From NCBI RefSeq assembly GCF_001909285.1, contig NZ_MRSV01000001.1, forward strand, positions 2,064,556 through 2,128,555: a stretch of DNA of 64,000 bases. The letters run 5' to 3'. Source of the stretch: Exiguobacterium profundum (GTDB lineage Bacteria; Bacillota; Bacilli; Exiguobacteriales; Exiguobacteriaceae). This document shows positions 1 to 7,921 of this stretch, piece by piece (within the stretch, counting starts at the first letter, position 1; every line of letters starts with the position of its first letter). Made by a program: the position numbers and the translations under genes. The notes below the pieces were generated by a model that ran no database searches, was not told the DNA's origin, and saw only the letters and a list, made by a program, of their open reading frames with translations.

Positions 1-607
1 GCTTCAAGTAGAGTTCGGAAATCGTATCCATGATCAAGTCGGCCGCTTCTTGCGCACTCGCCTTACGTGCTTTCAATTCTGACAAGTCGATCGGCTTCCC
101 GATAACAACACGGAGTTTTGCGCGAAACTTATACTTGCCAATGATGGCAATCGGTAAAATGTGTGCATCCGAACGCATCGCAAAAAAACCGACACCGGCT
201 TGCGCCTTTCCAAGCGTACCGTCTTTTGAACGCGTTCCTTCCGGAAAGATAGAGATGACTTCATCCTCTTTCAACTTTTGAAGCACGACACGAAGCGCTT
301 GTCGGTCACCTTCCCCACGAGATACTGGAATCTGACCTGCACGCTTCAAAATATGCTTCAGTACCGGGACACTAAAAAGTTCTTTCTTCGCAAAAAATCG
401 GAGCGGACGCTGCTTTGGAATCGCACATGCGAGAAGCACCGGGTCCCAATTTGACTGATGGTTCGAACAGACAAGGATCGACCCGTCCATCGGAACATTC
501 TCCCGACCGATGAATTCGACCTGAAACGAGAAGCGTTGAATGACGTTCACGACGCCTCTCGCCAATCGATACATGCCGAACGGTCCATTGTTTAATGGCT
601 TGCTCAT
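1..607 (-). CDS. plsC: 1-acyl-sn-glycerol-3-phosphate acyltransferase (partial, 3' end off window)
   Basis: The reading frame is open to the left edge, with 202 codons visible. The product should transfer an acyl group to the sn-2 position of lysophosphatidate at the cytoplasmic membrane, giving phosphatidate for phospholipid synthesis. The catalytic HX4D motif is visible (His50 to Asp55, in a NHQSNWD context) and so is the FPEGTRS substrate-binding motif at residues 121-127. The ATG start overlaps the cmk stop by 4 bp (ATGA), so the two are probably translationally coupled. A plsC homologue directly downstream of cmk is common in Bacillales. The C-terminus cannot be judged. Confidence 0.9.
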   Translation of the reverse strand, partial: MSKPLNNGPFGMYRLARGVVNVIQRFSFQVEFIGRENVPMDGSILVCSNHQSNWDPVLLACAIPKQRPLRFFAKKELFSVPVLKHILKRAGQIPVSRGEGDRQALRVVLQKLKEDEVISIFPEGTRSKDGTLGKAQAGVGFFAMRSDAHILPIAIIGKYKFRAKLRVVIGKPIDLSELKARKASAQEAADLIMDTISELYLK

Positions 608-1278
608 GCTTTCACCTCTTCAATTAATCGTTCAATTGCTTGAACCACTCCGTCAATGGACAACGTCGTCGTATCGAGGAAATGGGCATCTTCAGCTTGA
701 CGGAGAGGTGCCACTTCACGCTCAGAATCGCGTTTGTCACGAAGCGCAATCTCTTCGATCAGTTGTTCATAGTCGCTCGGGATGCCTTTCGAGATATTTT
801 CTTCATGGCGACGACGGGCACGTTCTTCGACCGAAGCGGTCATAAACACTTTTAAATCGGCATTCGGCAAGACATGTGTTCCGATATCGCGGCCGTCCAT
901 GACGACACCGCCTTCTTTAGCCAAATCACGTTGAAGGTCCATCAAGGCATCACGCACTTCAGGTTGACGTGCGACGAAACTGACGTTATTCGTCACTTCA
1001 CTCGAGCGAATGACAGACGTCACTTCTTCCTCACCGTCAAATACGCGTTGTCCCTCTTCCGATGGGACGAGTCGTAATGACATGTCCTCGATCATCTGAG
1101 CAAGTGCTGGTCCATCTTCGAGCGCAATCCCTTCGTTCAAGGCGCGATACGTTACCGCCCGATAGATTGCACCTGTATCGATGTACACATACCCTAATTG
1201 TTTCGCAAGCGACTTGGCAATCGTACTTTTCCCAGCACCCGCTGGTCCGTCTAAAGCAATTTGTAATGATTTTTTCAT
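604..1278 (-). CDS. cmk: Cytidylate kinase
   Basis: Phosphorylates CMP and dCMP with ATP in pyrimidine salvage and RNA-turnover recycling. The protein has 224 residues, the normal family length. It opens with a P-loop (GPAGAGKST, residues 11-19), followed by DTGAIYRA, the central DGRDIGT segment, and a C-terminal RDxxDSxR...PLxxAxDA lid and base-binding pattern. The start is fixed by the N-terminus matching the family. However, its best Shine-Dalgarno sequence lies 31 nt upstream, separated from the ATG by a perfect hairpin (see the regulatory entry at 1279-1336). It is followed by plsC with a 4-bp overlap. Confidence 0.96.
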   Translation of the reverse strand: MKKSLQIALDGPAGAGKSTIAKSLAKQLGYVYIDTGAIYRAVTYRALNEGIALEDGPALAQMIEDMSLRLVPSEEGQRVFDGEEEVTSVIRSSEVTNNVSFVARQPEVRDALMDLQRDLAKEGGVVMDGRDIGTHVLPNADLKVFMTASVEERARRRHEENISKGIPSDYEQLIEEIALRDKRDSEREVAPLRQAEDAHFLDTTTLSIDGVVQAIERLIEEVKA

Positions 1279-1336
1279 ACAAAACGGGTATCGAGTGTTC
1301 CCGATACCCTCCTCCTCTCGGTCAATAATCCCGAGA
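1279..1336 (-). promoter_or_regulatory. cmk ribosome-binding region with hairpin between Shine-Dalgarno and start
   Basis: Read on the minus strand, an ideal AGGAGGA (1310-1316) is followed at once by a perfect 8-bp stem (GGGTATCG/CGATACCC, 1302-1309 with 1286-1293) with an 8-nt loop, then 7 nt, then the cmk ATG. The linear distance from Shine-Dalgarno to start is 31 nt. If the stem folds, the effective spacing is 7 nt. A second stem (TCTCGG/CCGAGA, 1331-1336 with 1316-1321) abuts the Shine-Dalgarno on its 5' side. No alternative in-frame start lies between the Shine-Dalgarno and the ATG. The function is inferred. Confidence 0.55.
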
Positions 1337-1352
1337 ACATCATAACAGTTTT

Positions 1353-2018
1353 TTATCTTGAAGAAAATACAGACCCTGTCCGCTTTCGCGCTTCAAGCTG
1401 AACACGGAAGCAGTATCGTAAAATCGTCTCTTGGTCACGAGGGGTCAAATCTTCAAATGCCAGAGACAGTTCTTCTTTCACTTCCTGTTTATGTATGCGC
1501 ACAAGACGGCTCTTAAGACGGAAGTTCTGGGGCGAGCCATGCTCATCCTCAATTCGAAACACGACAATCAGGGACTCATCTACTTCGATTGGAGCGCGGT
1601 TGGCGATGATTTTCATCCCCCCAGCAGATATGTCAAGAGATGTTGTTTCGAACGATTCGAAACTTTCCTCATCGGTTGCAAGAACGGTCACGTCAATCAT
1701 TTCTGGAACACGTAAATATTCACGACGCTGAATCCGTTTGATTTTTTTCTCATCTGGCAAATTGAACGCATAGCGTAATGTCATTTGGGCATCGCTGATT
1801 CGCTTCACGACTTTCGTGTCGAATGCGAACAGCTGATTGTCTCCTTGGAAGAAAAAGACCCGCATGGCCTCCTCTTCATGTAAAAAAAATGTTTTGAGCG
1901 TCATCATGTCACTCGGCGACTCAATCCATACGACTTGATCGGTTATGGCTGCAATTTTCGTTTTCCCCTCTGCACGCCCTTCCACTTCGATTCTCAGTTC
2001 TTGACCTTCTTTTAACAT
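1353..2018 (-). CDS. PilZ-domain c-di-GMP receptor, YpfA/MotI-like flagellar brake
   Basis: A 221-residue two-domain protein with an N-terminal YcgR-like beta-barrel (about residues 1-90) and a C-terminal PilZ domain. The c-di-GMP signature is complete: RxxxR at Arg99-Arg103 (within RREYLR) and (D/N)xSxxG at residues 129-134 (DISAGG). The B. subtilis homologue YpfA (DgrA/MotI) binds c-di-GMP and slows the flagellar motor. The same role is plausible because this genome carries a full flagellar operon at 50-64 kb. It sits between prsW and cmk, as in Bacillus. Family assignment is firm; motor braking is inferred from homology. Confidence 0.88.
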   Translation of the reverse strand: MLKEGQELRIEVEGRAEGKTKIAAITDQVVWIESPSDMMTLKTFFLHEEEAMRVFFFQGDNQLFAFDTKVVKRISDAQMTLRYAFNLPDEKKIKRIQRREYLRVPEMIDVTVLATDEESFESFETTSLDISAGGMKIIANRAPIEVDESLIVVFRIEDEHGSPQNFRLKSRLVRIHKQEVKEELSLAFEDLTPRDQETILRYCFRVQLEARKRTGSVFSSR

Positions 2019-2033
2019 ACTGATTCTTCCCCT

Positions 2034-2690
2034 TTATTTAAATTGTCGACGATTGGACAAGTTTGCCGCTCGCACGAGTAAAAGTGCCACGGTCCATAAA
2101 ATGACGATATAAAGCACGGCAGGAAGCTTTTGATTCGGTTCGAGTATCAAAATCAAATCAAACGTTCCGTGGATGACCGTCGCAGAAAAGATTGCCATGA
2201 ACAGCCAGAGCCGTTCTCGAATCGAATGCTTCGCTCGTCCTAAGCAGTACCCCATCACGACCGCGAACAAAGCGTGCCCGCTCACAGGCAGGATTGCTCG
2301 CCAAATCGCAATTTCTAATGAATCGTACACCCATAAGTATAAAAAATTCTCTAAAGTCGCAAAGCCTAATGAGCAGGCGACCGCATAGAGAATCCCGTCG
2401 TAGTAATCATCAAAGACTTTATGTATATATATTGTATAATAAATCATAAACCATTTAAAAAACTCTTCAAGCAGGGCAGTGGCGACATACGCCTGCCAAA
2501 ACGGTCCAGTAAGCACTCCCTCTTCAACGAACGCATATTGGATAAACATGATCGGGAACACGAGAACGGCTCCGGCCACGAAAGAACGAATCACATATCC
2601 GAGCGGTTCTGCCTCCAACTCATGGCGTAGATAGAAGTAGGAAAGAAGGGCGAGCCCAGGTGCAACCGCAGACAAGGCGATTGCGATCAT
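2034..2690 (-). CDS. prsW: PrsW-family intramembrane metalloprotease
   Basis: A 218-residue polytopic membrane protein with hydrophobic helices along its whole length. PrsW hallmarks are visible: EExxK (Glu75, Glu76, Lys79), a second conserved segment around ATLENF, then His139 and the HGxxD motif (His174, Asp178), expected to bind zinc within the membrane. In B. subtilis PrsW makes the first cut in the anti-sigma factor RsiW and so activates SigW under envelope stress. The start is set at the ATG preceded by AAGGAG; an upstream in-frame codon at 2723 lacks a good ribosome-binding site. The length equals that of the B. subtilis protein. The substrate here is unknown. Confidence 0.87.
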   Translation of the reverse strand: MIAIALSAVAPGLALLSYFYLRHELEAEPLGYVIRSFVAGAVLVFPIMFIQYAFVEEGVLTGPFWQAYVATALLEEFFKWFMIYYTIYIHKVFDDYYDGILYAVACSLGFATLENFLYLWVYDSLEIAIWRAILPVSGHALFAVVMGYCLGRAKHSIRERLWLFMAIFSATVIHGTFDLILILEPNQKLPAVLYIVILWTVALLLVRAANLSNRRQFK

Positions 2691-2797
2691 GATGCATCTC
2701 TCCTTTCTCTCCCTAGCATACACTGAATTGTCTGAAAGAAAAAGTAGAGAACGCCTAGAAAATGGAAATCTTCATAAAAATAATTAGGAGGACACTT

Positions 2798-3769
2798 ATG
2801 AATCATTTATTACTGATCCACACCGGCGGTACTATCGCCATGTCACAATCCGGCACAGGACACGTCGAACCGAGCGATGTCAATCCAATCGACGCCACCC
2901 TTCCGAAAGCGACGGATATTGCTCACATTACAACAAAGCACTTTTCAAATATCCCGTCACCTCACATGACTCCAGAGAAGATGCTTGAATTGGCACAGTT
3001 CATCCAACGTGAACTGACACAAGACACGTATGACGGAGTCGTCATCACGCACGGTACCGATACATTAGAAGAGACGGCTTACTTCTTACAAATCACGCTC
3101 GGTGCGCCTGTCCCAATCGTGTTGACAGGAGCGATGCGGTCCTCGAACGAGGTCGGTTCGGACGGAGAATTTAATTTGATCACAGCGCTTCGCGTCGCAA
3201 AAAGCGAAGCGGCTCGTGGAAAAGGCGTGCTTGTCGTTTTCAACGGTGAGATTCATTCGGCATTCAACGTGACCAAAACGCACACGTCTTCAGTCGACAC
3301 ATTCAAGTCTGTGCACTTCGGTAACGTGGGTATGGTCACAAAGGACCATGTACTCATCTATAGTCAACCAGCAACGAGACAACCGAAAATGATTCTGTCC
3401 ATCTCAAAACGTGTAGCCGTGTTGAAAGTCGTCGCAGGAATGGAACCAGATTTACTTGAATCTGTAATCACGCTTGGGTACGACGGACTCGTCCTTGAAG
3501 TGTTAGGGCAAGGAAACGTTCCGCCGACCCTCTTGTCCGCACTAGAACATTTAGTCAAAGAGATTCCCGTCGTGATTGTCAGCCGTTGCTTCAACGGAAT
3601 CGTTCAAGATGTTTACGGTTACGACGGGGGTGGCAAACAACTGAAAGAGATGGGTGTCATTTTTTCAAACGGATTGAATTCACAAAAAGCTCGTTTACGA
3701 CTCCTCGTCGAACTCGAGTCCGGCTCATCCCAGTCAGTCATGGAACATAGCTTTAGCTTCCAGCAATAA
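2798..3769 (+). CDS. ansA: Type I (cytoplasmic) L-asparaginase
   Basis: Hydrolyses L-asparagine to aspartate and ammonia in the cytoplasm. The protein has 323 residues with no signal peptide. The first catalytic segment HTGGTIAM is at residues 8-15, and the second, THGTDT, at 84-89; each supplies a nucleophilic or activating Thr. The start is the ATG 8 nt after AGGAGG; an in-frame ATG at 2762 has no Shine-Dalgarno. It is the first of two plus-strand genes and is divergent from prsW. No clear terminator separates it from ypdA, which appears to have its own promoter. Confidence 0.93.
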   Translation: MNHLLLIHTGGTIAMSQSGTGHVEPSDVNPIDATLPKATDIAHITTKHFSNIPSPHMTPEKMLELAQFIQRELTQDTYDGVVITHGTDTLEETAYFLQITLGAPVPIVLTGAMRSSNEVGSDGEFNLITALRVAKSEAARGKGVLVVFNGEIHSAFNVTKTHTSSVDTFKSVHFGNVGMVTKDHVLIYSQPATRQPKMILSISKRVAVLKVVAGMEPDLLESVITLGYDGLVLEVLGQGNVPPTLLSALEHLVKEIPVVIVSRCFNGIVQDVYGYDGGGKQLKEMGVIFSNGLNSQKARLRLLVELESGSSQSVMEHSFSFQQ

Positions 3770-3771
3770 CC

Positions 3772-3800
3772 TTGCGCAACTGCGCCCCCTTCCCTACAAT
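3772..3800 (+). promoter_or_regulatory. Candidate sigma-A promoter of ypdA
   Basis: TTGCGC at 3772-3777 and TACAAT at 3795-3800 with a 17-bp spacer. Transcription would begin near 3807, giving a very short leader that still includes the AGAGGTGAT ribosome-binding site. This is seen by eye only. Confidence 0.55.
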
Positions 3801-3820
3801 GAGCAAAGAGGTGATATTCA

Positions 3821-4801
3821 GTGAACAAACAAGCGATTATTGTAGGTGCCGGGCCATGCGGTCTCTCGGCCGCCATCGAACTGGAGAAGATCGGAGTCTC
3901 TTGTACGGTGATTGAGCGCGGAAATATCGTCGACGCCATCTATCGGTATCCGACGCATCAAACGTTCTTCTCTTCCGCGAGCTTGCTCGAGATCGGAGAC
4001 ATTCCGTTCATATGTAAGGATTTGAAGCCACGTCGTCAAGATGCACTCGTCTATTATCGAGAAGTCGTCACACGTACCGGTTTAAACGTCCACCCGTTCG
4101 AAACGGTCGAGTCGGTCGATAAAAAAAGTGACCGATTCGTTGTGACATCAAGACATGAACGACGTGGCGAAACCATTCGCGAAGCGGACTATGTGATTTT
4201 AGCAACAGGCTATTATGGACGTCCTCGTCTGCTTGACGTACCTGGCGAAACGTTGCCGCACGTCCATCACTATTTCAACGAGGCACATCCTTATTATCGA
4301 CAACACGTCACGATCATCGGCGGGAATAATTCCGCTGTCGATGCGGCAATCGAACTCGAAAAGGCTGGTGCCTTTGTGACGGTACTCTATCGAGGCGATT
4401 CGTATAGCCCTTCCGTCAAACCATGGGTTCTTCCAAACTTCGATTCACTCGTCCGTCATGAGAAAGTTCGAATGGAGTTTGAGGCGACAATCGAACGCAT
4501 CACCGATGATGGCGTCTACTACCGGCAACACGGTGAAGAGAAGCATGTCTATGCAGATCATGTCTTCGCGATGACCGGTTATCAGCCCGACCACCATCTG
4601 TTCGAGAATGCAGGCATTGTGATCGATGAAGAGAGTGGTGTCCCGACATACGATGAAGAAACGTTTGAAACAAATGTCGAACACCTCTTCATTGCGGGCG
4701 TGGTCGCAGCCGGAAACGATGCGAACAAGATCTTCATTGAGAACGGTAGATTCCACGGCAAGGCGATTGCCGATACGATTGCGAACCGCATTAACGTATA
4801 A
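3821..4801 (+). CDS. ypdA: YpdA-family FAD/NADPH-dependent bacillithiol disulfide reductase
   Basis: A 326-residue two-dinucleotide-binding flavoprotein. The FAD GxGxxG motif is near the N-terminus (VGAGPCG, residues 8-14) and a second Rossmann motif (GGNNSA) near residue 167 should bind NADPH. YpdA (BdrA) recycles oxidised bacillithiol (BSSB) in low-GC Gram-positives. The start is GTG, preceded by AGAGGTGAT. The position next to gudB matches B. subtilis. The family is clear; bacillithiol as substrate follows from the family and cannot be read from this window. Confidence 0.88.
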   Translation: MNKQAIIVGAGPCGLSAAIELEKIGVSCTVIERGNIVDAIYRYPTHQTFFSSASLLEIGDIPFICKDLKPRRQDALVYYREVVTRTGLNVHPFETVESVDKKSDRFVVTSRHERRGETIREADYVILATGYYGRPRLLDVPGETLPHVHHYFNEAHPYYRQHVTIIGGNNSAVDAAIELEKAGAFVTVLYRGDSYSPSVKPWVLPNFDSLVRHEKVRMEFEATIERITDDGVYYRQHGEEKHVYADHVFAMTGYQPDHHLFENAGIVIDEESGVPTYDEETFETNVEHLFIAGVVAAGNDANKIFIENGRFHGKAIADTIANRINV

Positions 4802-4838
4802 AAAAGTTCGGTCAACTTGAGTTGACCGAACTTTTTTT
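4802..4838. terminator. Bidirectional intrinsic terminator between ypdA and gudB
   Basis: A 14-bp perfect inverted repeat (AAGTTCGGTCAACT and its complement) with a 2-nt centre, flanked by an A-run on one side and a T-run on the other. It can terminate both convergent genes. Confidence 0.9.
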
Positions 4839-4840
4839 AA

Positions 4841-6109
4841 TTAGACCCAGCCACGGAAACGTGAGGCTTCCGCCATTTTGCGTACACCGACCATGTAGGC
4901 GGCGAGACGCATATCGACTTTACGGGCTGAAGATGTATTGTATACCGTATTGAACGAGTGAACGAGTACTTTTTCAAGTTTTTCCTCAACTTCTTCTTCC
5001 GTCCAATAGTAACCTTGGTTGTTTTGTACCCATTCGAAGTACGAAACCGTGACCCCACCACTTGACGCCAACACGTCCGGCACGAGGAGAATTCCACGTT
5101 CAGTCAAAATTTTCGTTGCTTCGTTCGTCGTCGGACCGTTGGCTGCCTCGACCACAATCGATGCTTTAATCGCGTCCGCATTGTCTTCTGTAATTTGATT
5201 CTCAATCGCAGCTGGGACTAAAATATCACAATCGAGCTCTAACATTTCTTTGTTCGAGATCGTGTTTTTAAATAATGTCGAAATCGTACCGAATGAATCG
5301 CGACGATCTAACAAATACGGGATATCGAGACCATTCTCATCATGGATAGCTCCGTAAGCGTCACTGACCGCAATCACTTTCGCCCCTGCATCGTACATGA
5401 ATTTAGAAAGGAAACTTCCCGCGTTCCCGAATCCTTGGACGACGACCCGCGCACCTTTCAATTCGATTCCGCGACGAAGTGCCGCTTCACGAATCATGAT
5501 GGCCACTCCTTTTGCCGTCGCTGTCTCACGACCATGCGACCCGCCAAGAACGAGCGGTTTTCCTGTGATGAATCCAGGTGAGTTGAATTCATCGATGCGA
5601 CTGTATTCATCCATCATCCATGCCATGATTTGTGAGTTTGTGAACACGTCCGGAGCCGGGATATCTTTTGTAGGTCCAACAATTTGACTGATGGCACGGA
5701 CATATCCGCGACTCAAACGTTCGATTTCACGGAAACTCATCTCGCGTGGGTCACAGACGATTCCGCCTTTCCCACCACCGTAAGGCAAGTCTACGATTCC
5801 TGCTTTTAGACTCATCCATACTGATAATGCTTTGACTTCTACTTCCGTTACGCTCGGGTGGAACCGAATTCCCCCTTTAGTCGGTCCGACCGCATCATTA
5901 TGTTGAGCGCGATAGCCTGTGAAGATCTTCGTTGAGCCATCGTCCATGCGAACAGGGATCCGAACGGTCAGCATGCGAAGCGGTTCTTTTAATAACTCGT
6001 ACATCTCATCTGGATAGCCGAGTTTATCTAAAGCTTCGTGAATTACCTCTTGTGTCGATTCCAAGATGTTTTTTCGTTTTTGTTGACCTTTTTCTTGATC
6101 CGTAATCAT
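4841..6109 (-). CDS. gudB: NAD-dependent glutamate dehydrogenase (RocG/GudB type)
   Basis: Oxidatively deaminates glutamate to 2-oxoglutarate and ammonia. The protein has 422 residues, normal for this hexameric class. The catalytic lysine segment DLPYGGGKGGI (Lys114) and the PAPDV segment are intact, and a Rossmann dinucleotide-binding region follows (VQGFGNAG). Laboratory B. subtilis GudB is inactivated by a duplicated VKA tripeptide; here the segment is single (EVKALS), so an active enzyme is expected. The start is ATG after GGGGAGG. A weak sigma-A-like promoter (TTCAAA, 16 bp, TATACT) lies at 6171-6198. It is convergent with ypdA. Confidence 0.94.
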   Translation of the reverse strand: MITDQEKGQQKRKNILESTQEVIHEALDKLGYPDEMYELLKEPLRMLTVRIPVRMDDGSTKIFTGYRAQHNDAVGPTKGGIRFHPSVTEVEVKALSVWMSLKAGIVDLPYGGGKGGIVCDPREMSFREIERLSRGYVRAISQIVGPTKDIPAPDVFTNSQIMAWMMDEYSRIDEFNSPGFITGKPLVLGGSHGRETATAKGVAIMIREAALRRGIELKGARVVVQGFGNAGSFLSKFMYDAGAKVIAVSDAYGAIHDENGLDIPYLLDRRDSFGTISTLFKNTISNKEMLELDCDILVPAAIENQITEDNADAIKASIVVEAANGPTTNEATKILTERGILLVPDVLASSGGVTVSYFEWVQNNQGYYWTEEEVEEKLEKVLVHSFNTVYNTSSARKVDMRLAAYMVGVRKMAEASRFRGWV

Positions 6110-6170
6110 GAAGGTTTCCTCCCCTAAATTGTCAATTCTCCCCCAAGAATTAACCTCGTATTCGTTTAAA

Positions 6171-6198
6171 AGTATAGCTGATACGCGTTCAATTTGAA
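6171..6198 (-). promoter_or_regulatory. Possible gudB promoter
   Basis: The minus strand shows TATACT (6171-6176) 16 bp downstream of TTCAAA (6193-6198), about 60-70 bp upstream of gudB. The -35 match is poor. Confidence 0.35.
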
Positions 6199-6255
6199 AG
6201 GGCTTTTCAAAAATAATGAAAGCGTTTTCTTGATGGATGGCGTAATCCAGATGTC

Positions 6256-7182
6256 TTACTTCGCTACGCGCTCAAGTGCGAGCTCGATAAAGCGTTCCAA
6301 AAGCTCACCGTACGAGATTCCGACTGTCTTGGCACTATCCGGAAACAGGCTAAGCGGCGTCATGCCCGGCAGAGTATTCGTCTCTAGAATGTAGGCTTTT
6401 CCCTCTTCTGAAACGAGGAAGTCAGAGCGCGAATATCCTGAACAACCGAGCGCGCGATGCGCAAGGACTGCCGCCTGTTGAACCTCCACTGTCAGCTCGA
6501 CCGAGATTTCAGCCGGACAGACATGAATCGAACCACCTTCCGTATACTTCGATTCATAGTCGTAAAATTCATTTTTTGGAATGATTTCAATGACAGGAAG
6601 AGCCTCTTCTTTCCCAAAGTTCCCGATGACGGGAACTGTCAGCTCTTTCCCTTTGATGTACTGCTCGACAAGTACCGCTGAATCACAAGCAAACGCCTTT
6701 TCAATTCCTTCACGTAACATCGTTTCGTCCATTGCAATCGTCAGACCATTCGATGATCCTTCTTGCGCTGGTTTGACGACACATGGGAACTCCATTCCCC
6801 ACTCAGCGACTTTTGCATCGATTGATTCCCGTGACTCGATTAAGACGTCACGAGCGACTCGGATACCGGATGCCGCGAAGATGATTTTTGCTCTCGCTTT
6901 ATCCATCGCCAGAGCAGATGCCAACACACCTGATCCCGTATAAGGAATTCCAGCCATTTCTAATAACGATTGCACACGACCATCTTCACCATACTTCCCG
7001 TGCAACGCACTGACGACGACGTCGACATCCAATGTTAACAGCTCGTTCGCCCGTTTCGGATGAAAGTCAATGGCCGTGACCTCATGACCACGTTCCGTCA
7101 ACGCTTCTATCATCCCTTGCCCGCTCGTGAGAGATACCTCTCGTTCTCCTGACACTCCACCATATAAAACAGCGACTTTCAT
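6256..7182 (-). CDS. ddl: D-alanine--D-alanine ligase
   Basis: Joins two D-alanines with ATP to make the dipeptide end of peptidoglycan precursors. The protein has 308 residues. The N-terminal VLYGGVSGEREVSL substrate-binding segment, a central ATP-grasp region with VEQYIKGKELTV, and the C-terminal ETNTLPGMTP metal and substrate loop are all present. The start is ATG with AAGGAGAGA upstream. In Bacillus ddl lies elsewhere, so its placement between gudB and the ypbH-recQ block is local. An extended -10 promoter candidate lies upstream. Confidence 0.94.
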   Translation of the reverse strand: MKVAVLYGGVSGEREVSLTSGQGMIEALTERGHEVTAIDFHPKRANELLTLDVDVVVSALHGKYGEDGRVQSLLEMAGIPYTGSGVLASALAMDKARAKIIFAASGIRVARDVLIESRESIDAKVAEWGMEFPCVVKPAQEGSSNGLTIAMDETMLREGIEKAFACDSAVLVEQYIKGKELTVPVIGNFGKEEALPVIEIIPKNEFYDYESKYTEGGSIHVCPAEISVELTVEVQQAAVLAHRALGCSGYSRSDFLVSEEGKAYILETNTLPGMTPLSLFPDSAKTVGISYGELLERFIELALERVAK

Positions 7183-7223
7183 TCCAATCTCTCCTTCAAC
7201 TAGCTACTGAAAATTCAAGTCTA

Positions 7224-7232
7224 ATCATAACA
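7224..7232 (-). promoter_or_regulatory. Extended -10 promoter candidate for ddl
   Basis: The minus strand reads TGTTATGAT, that is a TGn extension plus a TATGAT -10 box, about 45 bp before the ddl start. The -35 region is weak, as expected for an extended -10 promoter. Confidence 0.45.
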
Positions 7233-7264
7233 CGGACACCCTAAAAACAATAGGAACAGAAAAG

Positions 7265-7301
7265 TAAAAAAGCCGTACTCATGCGAATGCATCGTACAGC
7301 T
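7265..7301 (-). terminator. Intrinsic terminator overlapping the end of the MecA-type gene
   Basis: On the minus strand AGCTGTAC...GTACGGCT forms an 8-bp stem (one G-U pair) directly followed by a T-run. The stem includes the last codons of the adaptor gene. Confidence 0.65.
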
Positions 7302-7857
7302 CTTTCACGGCTTGTTCAGTTTGAATCGTCTTTCCGTATTCCATCATGACGTACGGACTGACCGTAGTCGTCTTGCCGTACTCGGACAAAATGGCCGCGA
7401 GTCGTTCTTCTACCTGCGAAGGAAGAACCTCAACGAAGTGAAGGTAGTAATGACCATTGTAATGATAAAGCGTGCCACCCTGCTCGGTTTCATGTATATG
7501 CGGGAAAAGACGAATCGAAGCGTTGATCACATCTTCAATGTCCTCGAACTGATAAATCAAATGATGGATTACATCAATCGTTAATCGAATCTCGACCTGC
7601 TCGACATCGAGCTCAGCAATCGCTTCACCTTTTTGAACATCGATGACGAGCCCATCGCGAGGGAACATTGTCACATTCAAATCAACCGCTCCTTGCGGTG
7701 AAAATCCGTACTCACTTTCTGCTGTTTCAAGTAGTTCTTTCCACAGCTGCTGACCGTTTTCCCCCACGATCGTATCGATGGCGATTCCACGTAACGAGAG
7801 CTCATTCGCAGTCACATATACACGAAGATGTTCTTTTGTTTGTTTTTCAAATCTCAT
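7279..7857 (-). CDS. ypbH: MecA/YpbH-family ClpC adaptor protein
   Basis: A 192-residue acidic protein with the MecA layout: an N-terminal substrate-recruiting domain (about residues 1-90), a linker, and a C-terminal domain (about 105-192) of the type that docks on ClpC. MecA-family adaptors deliver proteins such as ComK to ClpCP and trigger assembly of the ClpC hexamer. The length is close to B. subtilis YpbH (the MecA paralogue), and the location near recQ-ypbB-fer is where ypbH lies in Bacillus. Whether it also serves as the main MecA here cannot be told from one window. Confidence 0.82.
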   Translation of the reverse strand: MRFEKQTKEHLRVYVTANELSLRGIAIDTIVGENGQQLWKELLETAESEYGFSPQGAVDLNVTMFPRDGLVIDVQKGEAIAELDVEQVEIRLTIDVIHHLIYQFEDIEDVINASIRLFPHIHETEQGGTLYHYNGHYYLHFVEVLPSQVEERLAAILSEYGKTTTVSPYVMMEYGKTIQTEQAVKELYDAFA

Positions 7858-7892
7858 TCGAAAACCTCCAGTGAATAGTCAATCCTAATCAT

Positions 7893-7921
7893 AAGCTACT
7901 CCCGTTTTCATCCCGTGTCAA
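7893..7921 (-). promoter_or_regulatory. Possible promoter of the MecA-type gene
   Basis: The minus strand has TTGACA (7916-7921, overlapping the upstream gene's stop) and TAGCTT (7893-7898) at 17-bp spacing. The -35 is perfect and the -10 poor. Confidence 0.35.
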
